Below the pieces are notes generated by a model. It saw only the letters and a list, made by a program, of their open reading frames with translations, was not told the DNA's origin and did no database searches. The position numbers and the translations under genes are program-made. Shown here piece by piece: positions 55,646 through 64,000 of a stretch of DNA of 64,000 bases (positions are counted from its first letter, which is position 1; each line of letters opens with the position of its first letter). This DNA comes from Lepas anatifera (lineage: Eukaryota > Arthropoda > Thecostraca > Lepadidae): assembly GCA_034440635.1 (NCBI GenBank), contig JAOTON010001271.1, positions 434,001-498,000 on the forward strand, written 5' to 3'.

Positions 55646-57498
55646 GTACCCAAAAATATAAGGCATTTGTTGGATAGGCGTATCCATGAGCGTTGCGGTG
55701 CATTACAGAGCAAGGAAGTCCTGGAATAGGTGCATCCAGGGAATGGGATCTAGGCCAGGGGCGAATCCAGGAAAGAGAAACAGACGGGATACTGTAAAAC
55801 CAAGTATACGAGTCATGGGCAGATTCAGGGGAAACTGCTACGGTGCACCACAGAGCACGGGATTCCTGGCATGGGCAGGTCCAGAGTAAAGATTTTAGGC
55901 CATAGGCGAATCCAGGGAATAGAAGCAGACGGGACACGGTAAAAAGGATCCGCCCATGGCCTAAATTCCCTCCCTGGATGCGCCTATGCCAGGAATCCCT
56001 TACCCTGTAGTGCACTGCAACCCTCCTGTAGCTGCCTGTGACTCGTATTCTTTATTTTACAGAGTCCCGCCTTTTTCCCCTTCCCTGGATCCAGCCATGG
56101 CCTAAATCCCTATCTCTAGATCCCCTATGCCAGGAATCCCCTGCCCTGTAGTGCACTTTAATCTCTAGATCCCCTAGGCCAGGAATCCCCTGCCCTGTAG
56201 TGCACTTAAGCATTATCTACTCCTGAACCCGCCTGACACGTATACTTTGTTTTACAGGGTACCTCTTCTTCCACTTTCCTGGATCCGCCCATGGCCTAAA
56301 TCCCTACCCTGGAAGCGCGTATGCCAGGAATTCCTTACTCTGTAGTGCACTGAAACCATCCTGAATCCACCTATGACCTGTATGCTTTGCTTTATAGGGT
56401 CTGCTCTTCTTCCCCCTTCCTGGATCCGCCCATGGCCTATATCCCCTTCTCTAGATCCGCTGATGCCAGGAATTCCCTGCTCTGCAGTTCACTGCAACCC
56501 TCCTGAATCCGCCTATGACGAGTGTACTTAGTTGTACAGGGTCCCGTCTCCTTCCCTTGATCCGCCCTTGGCCTAAATCCCCTAACCTGGATGCGCCTAT
56601 TCCAGGAATCCCTTGCTCTGTAGGGCACTGGCACTCTCCTGAATCCACCTATGACAGGAATGCTTTGTTTTACAGGGACCCACTTAAATCCGTCCCCTGG
56701 ATCCGCCCATGGCCTAAATCCTCTACCTTAGATGCGCCTATGCCAGGAATCCCTTGCCCTGTAGAGCACTGCAACTCTCCTGAATCTGCCTATGACTGGA
56801 ATGCTTTGTTTTACAGGGACCCACCTAAATCTCTCTCCTGGATCCATCCATGACCTAAATCCCCTAGCCTGGATGTGCCTATGCCAGGAATCCCTTGCTC
56901 TGTAGAGCACTGCAACTTTCCTGAATCCGCCTGTGACTGGAATGCTTTATTTTATAGGGATCCACCTAATTCCCTCCCCTGGATCCGCCCATGGCCTAAA
57001 TCCCCTAGCCTGGGTGTGCCTATGCCAGAAATCCCTTGCTCTGTAGAGCACTGCAACTTTCCTGAATCCGGCTGTGACTGGAATGCTTTATTTTATAGGG
57101 ATCCACGTAATTCCCTCCCCTGGATCCGCCCATGGCCTAAATCCCCTAGCCTGGGTGTGCCTATGCCAGAAATCCCTTGCTCTGTAGGGCACTGGCACTC
57201 TCCTGAATCCACCTATGACAAGAATATTTTGTTTTACAGGGACCCACTTAAATTCGTCCCCTGGATCCGCCCATGGCCTAAATCCTCTACCTTAGATGCG
57301 CCTATGCCAGGAATTCCTTGCTCTGTAGAGCACTGCAACTCTCCTGAATCCGCCTGTGACTGGAATGCTTTATTTTATAGGGATCCACCTAATTCCCTCC
57401 CCTGAATCCGCCCATGGCCTAAATCCCCTAGCCTGGGTGTACCTATGCCAGAAATCCCTTGCTCTGTAGAGCACGGTAACTCTTCTGAATCCGCCTGT
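55646..57498. repeat. centre and right arm of foldback tandem repeats
   Basis: 55660-55940 continues the left-arm orientation (GGCGAATCCAGG). At about 55945 the orientation flips to GGATCCGCCCATGGCC and CGCCTATGCCAGGAATCCC, the inverse of the left-arm unit. That flip is the centre of the palindrome. Right-arm units recur at about 110-150 bp. Some right-arm neighbours (56940-57130) are near-identical, a sign of recent local duplication. Frames such as 56875-57405 are by-products. Confidence 0.93.
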
Positions 57499-60400
57499 GA
57501 CCGGAACAGTGGCGTAGCCAGGATTCGGCCAAGGAGGGGTCCGACTACCGTCGGGGGCCCCCAGGCCGGGGGGCCCCTTAGTAGTCGGGCCCATCTCCTA
57601 TATGTGTCGTATAAAATTTTGGCATTATAACATTTACACGACGGAAATTCGTCTATCCTTTTTAAGTGCTTGTTATTATTTTTTCATAGTTTGATTTTTC
57701 TCGATCCGACCAAGTGTTGGTAAATTTAGGTCACCAAATATTAAGGCTGGCCCATACCTATATGACAGCGTGGCTATAACAGTTTTGTGGCACTTTTCTG
57801 GAAATCAAATTTTACTGCGTGCATGATGTTCAACGTGACTTTACCTCAATTCACTCTGGTAATCAGGTATGAAGTTATTGAAGGTCAGTCGTTTTGAGTA
57901 CGAAGAAATGGTCTTCTACGGAAAATGATTACCAATTCTTTCCGAGTGTCGAATTCATGAACTCTTTCATCAGAAAGTTTCCAAAGAAATGGAAAAAATT
58001 AATACAAATACAAGGGATATGGTGGATGGTGGTGTGTTCTGGACGTTATATAACGTCTATTCCGCGGAAAGATCCTGATGAATTCACCACAGTTACTTTC
58101 TTACCCTTGCTATGTTGTAAATGAGCAAAAAAAATGACCAAAACAATAGGCGCCTGAGATAACTATCGCCTTGGATTACTCTGTCATTGTTATTTTAAAC
58201 CTTTCATACCTATTTTTCTTTTTGGGATTATGCTCATCAATGTGTGTCATTTTCCTTGTTTGTTTGGTTTCCTACGAAAATATTTGAAAATTGTTCATTT
58301 CAGAATATTTAGGAGGGTAGTTATTGGAACTAAGCTAATAGATTGAAAACCAGCTGAAGTTCCAAATTCCCTGTTCGATTTGCTATTATGGATGTTAAAA
58401 TTAGATTAATTTTTGCCTTTCCTTCAGTAATGGTGCCTGATCGACATGTTTCAATTTGTCTTTTTGGTACGCAATAGGAAAATATAAATTTTTCCGAGGC
58501 ATATGATTTTTGAAAATCTTCTTTGAGCCTAGGATCTCAAGCGATATCTCTGGATTGTATTCTAAAATCTAAAAGAAATGGAAAGGAAAAAGGAAACTCA
58601 ATAAAAAGGATATGTGAGTGTGCCCCAGATGCTATATAAAACCTATTCCATGGACGGTCCTACTGATGAAACCGCTCACTTACTCCTCCCTAGCCATTAG
58701 TTGGAGATCCCGGGGGCTTAGGGAGGTGAGTACTTCCTTGGACTTTTGGTCTCTGATAGGCTTTGTACAAGGCTTGCATTGCTATGCCAGTGTTAAGCCA
58801 TCCAGGACCATCACCCAAAACCCCCCTTCCTGACCCCTAGCTCGAGCAGAGATCTCAAGGGGCCTAGCACTTGACACGGCGCCGAAACCAGTATCTGGGA
58901 CCCCCGAAAACAACACTTTTCCTGCAAATCAGTACTAACGTCCCCCAAAACCAGCATTTGGGGGTACCATGAGACTACCTACTAGGACTCCCTGGAACTT
59001 ACTCTCGCGGGGCCCTGAGAACCACTCTCTGGGGGACCCTGGGACGAGCTCGGCCCCCCTGAGACCGACTCTGGGGGCCCCTGAGACCGACTTTCGGGAT
59101 CCCCTGAGACTAACTCTCAGGGACCCCCTGAAATCTACTTTTTGGGGGTCTTGAGACTGACCCTCAGGCGGGGCCCTGAGGCCGGCTCGGGACGCCCTGA
59201 GAACGAATCTTCAGGGGCTTCTGAGACTGATTCTGGGGGGCCCCGTGATAAGAGAATGCTTTGCAGTGGTTCAGATTGGCCCAAAAGGGGTCCTCGGACT
59301 CCTAGAACCCCTTGGCTACGCCACTGCATCCACACATTCGGGGGCCCGCCGAGATCAGCACTTGGAGGCTCCGGAAAGCATTGCTTCCCCTCCCACCCCC
59401 GATACCATTACTCCGGAGCCCCTGGATAGTGATGCGCAGGGCTCCTAAAGCTCGGGGTTCCACTTATATCAGGTTCGGGGGCACCCTTACGCCCATGCTT
59501 CTGCTTTTCTCAGGAGTAACTGGACACCGTTGTTCGGGGGCCCCCAGATCAACATTCGGAGGCCCCCCGAGCCTAATGCTCGGTACTCTGGAGCCCCTCG
59601 ATACCAATGCTCGGGGACCCTGAGCCCAAGCCTGGGCCCTTGAGACCAAACTCTGGGTCCCATGGGGACAATTCTCGTGCCTCGCCCATAAGTCCCCTCG
59701 AGTCGGGGGGCACCCCGAGATCAATATTGTCCCCCCCACTTCCCGAGGTCAATGTTCGCTGCTCCGGAGCCATCGATACCAATGCTCGGGGGATCCCTGA
59801 GACCAGCTCTGGAGCCCCCTAAGACCAAGATCGAAAGGCCCGTGAGAACAAGCTCGGGGCCCCCTGAGACCAAGCTCGAAAGGCCCGTGAGACCAAGCTC
59901 GGACCCCCTGATGCCAAGCTTGGGGCCCCCTGAGACCAAGCTCAGGGCCCCTGAGACCAAGCTTGGGGGGACCTGAGACCAAGCTCGAGGAGCCCCCTGA
60001 GACCAAGCTCGGGGGGCCTGAGACCAACCTCGGGGGTCCCCTGGTACCAAACTCGGAGGGCCCCGTGACACCAAGCTTGGGGCCCCCTGAGACCAAGATC
60101 AAAAGGCCCGTGAGACTAAAGCTCGGGGGGCCCTGAAACCAAGCTCAGGGACCCTTGAGACCGAGCTTAGGGGCCGCCGAGGTCAATGTTCGGTACTCTG
60201 GAGCCCTCAATACAGATGATCGGGGGGCCCCCTGGGACCAAGCTCGGAAGGTCCGTGAGACCAAGCTCGGGAGTCCCTGAGACCAAACTCGGAGGGCCCC
60301 CTGAGACCAAGATAGAAAGGCCCCTGAGACTAAGCTCGGGGGTCCCTGAGACCAAGCTCGGGACCCCTGAGACAAAGCTCGGGGGCCCCTGATACCAAGA

Positions 60401-60948
60401 TCAGGGGGCCCGTACGACCAAGCTCGGGGGGGCCCCTGAGACCAAGTTTGGAGGTACCTTGATACCAAGCTCGGGGGGCACCTGGGACTAAGCTCGTGCC
60501 CCCCCCGAGATCAATGTTCGGCACTCTGGAGCCCTCAATACCGATGATCGGGGGCCCCTGAGACCAAGCTCGGAAAGCCCGTGAGACCAAGCTCGGGGGC
60601 CCCTGATACCAAGCTCGGGGGGCCCCTGAGATTAAGTTCGGAGGTCCCTTGAGACCAAGCTTGGGCGCCTCGAGACTAAGCTCGGGGGCCCCTGAGACCG
60701 AGCTCGGGGGTCCTGAGACCAAGATCAGGGGGCCCGTACGACCAAGCTTGAGGGGCCCCTGAGACCAAGCTCGGAGGTCCCTTGAGACCAACCTCGGGAG
60801 GGGGGGCCTGAGATCGAGCTCGGAGGGCCCCCTGAGACCAAGCTCAGGGGGCCCTGAGACCAGTGCTCGTGTTTTCCAGTGCATAAGGTCAGCCCAAGGG
60901 GGGTCCGCGGACCCCAAGGACCCCCGTGGCTACGCCACTGGACCGGAA
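57499..60948. mobile_element. hAT-like non-autonomous element 2 in the foldback
   Basis: The element spans 57507-60940, with the perfect 8-bp duplication GACCGGAA at 57499-57506 and 60941-60948. Its termini are CAGTGGCGTAGCCA and GTGGCTACGCCACTG. It contains about 1.2 kb of unremarkable AT-rich sequence (57600-58850), then a GAGACCAAGCTCGGGG minisatellite. A second right-end-like sequence, TTGGCTACGCCACTG, ends at about 59328, which suggests an internal duplication or an older nested copy that lost its left end. No transposase was found. Confidence 0.92.
58850..60890. repeat. GAGACCAAGCTCGGGGGGCC minisatellite
   Basis: Degenerate at the left and nearly regular from about 59800 to 60880, with a unit of about 21-25 bp. 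There is a higher-order repeat: blocks beginning GAGATCAATGTTCGG(C/T)ACTC followed by GGAGCCCTCGATACCAATGC recur near 59570, 59745, 60180 and 60505. Open frames on both strands are by-products. Confidence 0.9.
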
Positions 60949-61577
60949 TGCATTGTTTTACAGGGACCCACCTAATTAATTAGGTAGGTCCCTAATTAAC
61001 CGGGAGGCGAGTTTAGGCCATAAGCGGATCCAGAGGAGGGAATTCCCTCCCCTGGATCCGCTTATGGCCTAAATCCCCTTCTCTAGATACGCCTACGCCA
61101 GGAATGCCCTGCTCCGTAGTGCGCCCTAACATTTTTCTTTCTGTATCCGCCTATGACACATGCTTAATTTTGTTGGGTCCCGTCTTCTACCCTTCCCTGG
61201 ATCTGCCCATGGCCTGAGTCCACTTCCCTGGATACGCCCATGCAGGGGCACCGCCACGGAATTTTCGCAGGGGGGACAGACCCGGGCTGCGAGTGACCGG
61301 GGGAGGCGAATTTTGAGCATATTCGGTACCTGACAACATTAATAACCATCGACCCAGAAACTCTGGGAGATGTTCCCCCTGGCAGGGACAACAGGGGGAC
61401 GCGTCCCCCCGTCCCCCTCCCCCGCTTTCGACGCCCATACCAAGAATCCCTCGCCCAAGCTTCTCATGGGGAGATCCCGGGAATCTGGGGAAATTTAGAA
61501 ATCTTGGGATTTTTTGGCTCCACGCAAAACCCAATGTCTCTATCTGGCAAAGGTGAGACGTCTCCCCTAGCAGTACC
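60949..61577. repeat. right arm of foldback, outer part and terminus
   Basis: Resumes the right-arm unit after hAT-like element 2 and runs into the right terminus. A small inverted repeat (AATTAATTAGG and GGGAATTCCCTCCC) is at 60970-61050. Interrupted at 61242-61430 by a short insertion. Confidence 0.85.
61234..61438. mobile_element. 189-bp insertion with 8-bp duplication
   Basis: 61242-61430 is foreign to the tandem repeat and is flanked by ACGCCCAT at 61234-61241 and 61431-61438. It is GC-rich at both ends (GCAGGGGCACCGCC; CCCCCTCCCCCGC), but no clear inverted termini were found. It may be a degenerate MITE. Confidence 0.6.
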
Positions 61578-62151
61578 TAGCACTTGAGGTTCCATGCAAG
61601 TCCTTAGACTTTTCTTGCGCTCTCTCCATGCCTAGAGCAATCTCACCTGCCCTGGCAAATGTCAGGTCATTCGATTCCGCCAACAGTCGCTTCTGAATGG
61701 CTGGATCCTTCAATCCGCAGACAAGCCTGTCCCGAAGGGCTGGGTCCAGGAATGTGCCGAACTCACAGGAGCTGGAAAGCTTCTTCAGCTGAAGCATAAA
61801 CCCTGATACATCTTGGTCCCCCTTCTGGCAGCATGAGTGGAAGATGAAACGCTCTGATATGACCAGAGGTTTCGGACTCAGATGAGAGTCGAGAACATTG
61901 ATCAGTTCACTAAGGGTTTTGTCTGCAGGTTTTGCAGGGGAGAGCAAGTCTTTCAGTATGCCATATGTCTGAGGCCCTATCACAGCCAAAAACGCTTCTT
62001 TCTGCAACCCTTCCTCCACTTGAGCCACAACAAAGGTATGCTGCAGACGCTCCACATACGTCTCAAAACTTTCAACAGCACCGTTAAACGGGCCCACAGC
62101 AGCTAGCAGAACAGAAAGGTTACTTGACATTTCCTTGCAATTTAATGTCAA
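61578..62151 (-). pseudogene. gypsy gag, capsid part
   Basis: About 190 residues from the Met at 62151. A helical region with LAAVGPFNGAVESFETYVER, then VLDSHLSPKPLVISERFIFH and LRDRLVCGLKD, resembles the retrotransposon capsid (gag) fold of this class, where F-x3-R and a DRLVxGL motif recur. It forms the particle in which reverse transcription occurs. The frame stops at 61567-61569, ten bases into the inserted foldback element, so the stop was created by the insertion. No other break is seen in this part. Confidence 0.9.
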
Positions 62152-62164
62152 CGTTTAGGCCACT

Positions 62165-62185
62165 GTACTCATCTCTGGTCGCCAG
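62165..62185 (-). other. primer-binding site
   Basis: On the minus strand the bases directly inside the 5' LTR read CTGGCGACCAGAGATGAG. TGGCGACC-type sequences next to the LTR are common tRNA-primer sites in gypsy elements. I do not assign the tRNA. Confidence 0.7.
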
Positions 62186-62392
62186 TGTAGTGACTTTGAC
62201 CCTTATCTATTCTCAAAGACACTAATAGTAAACACGTGGCCATTTATTCCGTTGAAGAGTCCCCGCTTTGCCAGATCCATACAGTCACGTTTACCAGATT
62301 GTCCCTCAGATAAGAGTTATAGTCCGCTAGAACAGCGTCTCCTGGAAACCCTCTAAACGGCCCGATAATCCTTCAGATGTCAAGCCGCTACA
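62186..62392 (-). repeat. 5' LTR of the gypsy element
   Basis: 207 bp, identical to 47781-47987 except for one base. It would carry the promoter for the minus-strand transcript; no clear TATA box is visible. Confidence 0.95.
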
Positions 62393-62397
62393 CTAGG

Positions 62398-64000
62398 CTC
62401 AGAAGTTTTTGGTGTAGTGTGAGCGAACTACTACTTGTAGAGTCGTAATTCAACATTCAGCTTGTGTGTTTGCTCCCAGCTATCGATTACGTACCCATTA
62501 ATACTCAGCAGTCTCATGTTTTAGAAACTAATAGAGAAAAGCTAAATTGTCACGAGACAGCCACCAAAAAATGTTTTCTGCAAATCATTTTCAAATACGA
62601 ACCGGGAACCCGGTTTTTGGGACAATATCTATAGCCAAGGGCAATCTCACATGCTGTTTATTTCATCTTGACCGAGGGAGCAATAGTGGTCCGGAATTTA
62701 GCCAAAAGCTGTCGAGCCTAGTGTGTACAGATTCAATTGCAGGGGGCTGTACATTAAGGGTGTGTCGTCCATCATAAATGCAGTTGATGATATATAATCA
62801 TTTTGCGCAAGACTCTAAAATGATGATACTTGAAAGAATTTTGGTTCAAAATTATAATTCAGCCTGCGCGAGACACTTTCCCTCAAGCCACTGAGTAGCC
62901 AGCTTTGTCGATTAAACCATAGATGGCGCTGACAGCGGAGGCGCGCCATGGCCGTGACTGTAGTCTCTGCGGAAATGTAATTGCATCACTCAATCAATAA
63001 ACCAAAGGTTTTGTCGAGAAGGCTCGCGCAGAAAGATTGTCCTGTTTACACAAACACCTGTAATTATTTTTGCACCGTATAATCGAATATTGCGGGATAT
63101 TCTTCACAAGAAGCGCTGGCAGTTAGACAATTCATCCAATGTTAGGGTACCAGGGTGGGTGAAACCACTGCAGGGCGACAAGGAAACATAAATAATGTTT
63201 GTTATGTCTCATACCTCAATACAACGAAGCACATTGAGTTACAAAACGCAAAATTCTGACGGTACCTGCTCCAATGTATCGAAAATCCCGTTCAATATGT
63301 AATAGCTCTAAACAAGCAATTCCTCTAATCGTGGCGAATCCAACGATGTATAATATGACCTTGCAATTTCAAATTGTGAAAATAACCTGACATCGACCTA
63401 AGTTAGGGTCACAGGGTGGCCTGGAATAGTCATGTTGCATATCAATCGACTTCCCGTGACAATATAAGCACAATGCAAGCAAAATAGGGCCTTTATCTCA
63501 ATTCAGTAAGAAGGTATTGGAAAAAATCACTTTAGACTCCTGTGACCTGACATGACCTTTGAGAGGTCAGATGGTAAATAATTTAACTTTATGGTCAAAC
63601 TCGAGGTAAAAATACACGATTTGGGGATTTTCAGCTTTATCTATTCAGTATTACTAAAAACGAGTCCTTTCTATCTTTTACCATATACTTAGGGTAGAGT
63701 GGGGTAACACGCCCACCTGGGTAAGACGCCTACTACTATGTCTAGGCTGATGTAAGAAATGTAGCCTCCATCTAATATTTTTTCTGGTAGCGGGCTTTCT
63801 GATCCGGTCCGGGCCATGATTGGACGTGCCCAGTAAACTCCGGTATTTTTCAGCAAACATTTGTTGCTTTTGGCATCTTCGGACATAAAAACAAGCTATT
63901 TTAAAGTTGCAATTGTACTCTATGCGATGTGAATGTGCTCACCCTACCAACTTTGTCACTAAATCATCTTACAATGTAATTATAATAATATTCCTATTTG
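62398..64000. other. no gene; copy of the gypsy target repeat and an AGGTCA-rich remnant
   Basis: 62697-62753 is an inverted, uninterrupted copy of the gypsy insertion site. 63290-63700 matches the interior of the TTAA-type elements (compare 14500-14760): ATGTATAATATGACCTTGC, then TTGCATATCAATCGACT, then GACAATATAAGCACAATGCA, all in the same order. Its ends are not in the window or have decayed. 63690-63730 has GGGTAGAGTGGGGTAACACGC, a short motif like those at 27900 and 41150. No protein motif was seen. Confidence 0.5.

Larger units (their letters stand above)
51678..61585. mobile_element. tandem-repeat foldback element carrying two hAT-like elements
   Basis: The element spans 51686-61577 (9,892 bp), with the perfect 8-bp target duplication TAGCACTT at 51678-51685 and 61578-61585. 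Its termini are GGTATAACTAGGGCAGACG and, from the other end, GGTACTGCTAGGGGAGACG. About 40 bp of high identity (TCTCACCTTTGCCAGATAGA) follow, then roughly 80 bp of lower but clear similarity. Inside, the arms are tandem repeats in opposite orientation that meet at about 55945 with essentially no loop. Leaving out the inserted elements, the left arm is about 2.4 kb and the right about 2.0 kb. No coding sequence belongs to it. This layout matches foldback elements such as Drosophila FB, but the termini and 8-bp duplication do not let me assign a superfamily. Confidence 0.9.
47776..62397 (-). mobile_element. Ty3/gypsy LTR retrotransposon with nested insertions
   Basis: The element runs from 47781 to 62392 (14,612 bp). 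It is transcribed from the minus strand and flanked by the 5-bp target duplication CTAGG at 47776-47780 and 62393-62397. LTRs of 207 bp start TGTAG and end CTACA. Without the 9,892-bp foldback insertion and its 8-bp duplication the core is about 4.7 kb, normal for a compact gypsy element. Gene order gag, protease, reverse transcriptase, RNase H, integrase is that of Ty3/gypsy. The LTRs differ at one base of 207, so it is young, yet pol carries two stops and a frame break and gag is interrupted. The copy is therefore dead for protein production but could once have been moved in trans. Confidence 0.97.

Noticed and set aside
56875..57405. 176-codon plus-strand frame
   Set aside because: Same cause in the right arm of the foldback; no independent support.
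59721..60917. Minus-strand frames of 107-195 codons with Leu/Gly/Pro repeats
   Set aside because: Minisatellite translation; several phases are open at once.
62920..62950. Motif ATAGATGGCGCT shared with 36925 and 40110 as a regulatory site
   Set aside because: 36925 and 40110 are the two arms of one inverted repeat, so there are only two independent occurrences of 12 bases; consistent with chance.

Overview
This is animal chromosomal DNA, almost certainly from an invertebrate. It holds a Ty3/gypsy retrotransposon, LINE fragments, a tRNA-derived SINE, several families of short inverted-repeat DNA transposons, minisatellites and one host-type gene (an astacin-like, EGF-containing membrane protein). 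There are no operons, ribosome binding sites or prokaryotic genes. The species cannot be fixed from the sequence alone.

Layout. 1-830 is a CTG-rich minisatellite. 1664-2909 is a TTAA-flanked inverted-repeat element; a second, inverted copy lies at 29903-31348. 7420-8278 is a 149-bp satellite. 8752-15692 is a long inverted repeat whose right arm is split by a TTAA-type element (13381-15399), itself split by another (14176-15166). 16261-17340, 25796-25870, 26320-27673, 32511-33345 and 44169-44905 are further TTAA-type elements, most of them packed with AGGTCA/TGACCT hexamers. 18065-21813 is a block bounded by hAT-like ends, full of a roughly 20-25-bp minisatellite and containing a SINE. 33455-41125 is a nested set of large inverted repeats with a duplicated, unrecognised ORF. 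42127-43817 is the astacin-like gene: a protease fold that has lost its zinc-binding motif, with a one-base frame break in a C run.

47781-62392 is the most informative part. It is a Ty3/gypsy element on the minus strand with 207-bp LTRs that differ at one base and a perfect 5-bp target duplication. Its gag gene is interrupted by a 9,892-bp foldback-type element (51686-61577) that has its own perfect 8-bp target duplication and arms built of 115-150-bp tandem repeats. The foldback carries two hAT-like elements (53791-55637 and 57507-60940), each with a perfect 8-bp target duplication, and the first of these carries a 136-bp hAT-like MITE, also with a perfect 8-bp duplication. The order of insertion can be read directly. 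Because the gypsy LTRs are nearly identical, the foldback probably jumped recently with its hAT cargo already aboard, although its two arms are well diverged from each other.

The window is therefore a transposon graveyard with one plausible host gene. The candidate for an undescribed system is the cargo-carrying tandem-repeat foldback element. Second is the TTAA-type families that spread nuclear-receptor-like half-sites. Superfamily names for the non-coding elements rest on target-site length and terminal motifs, not on any transposase seen here.
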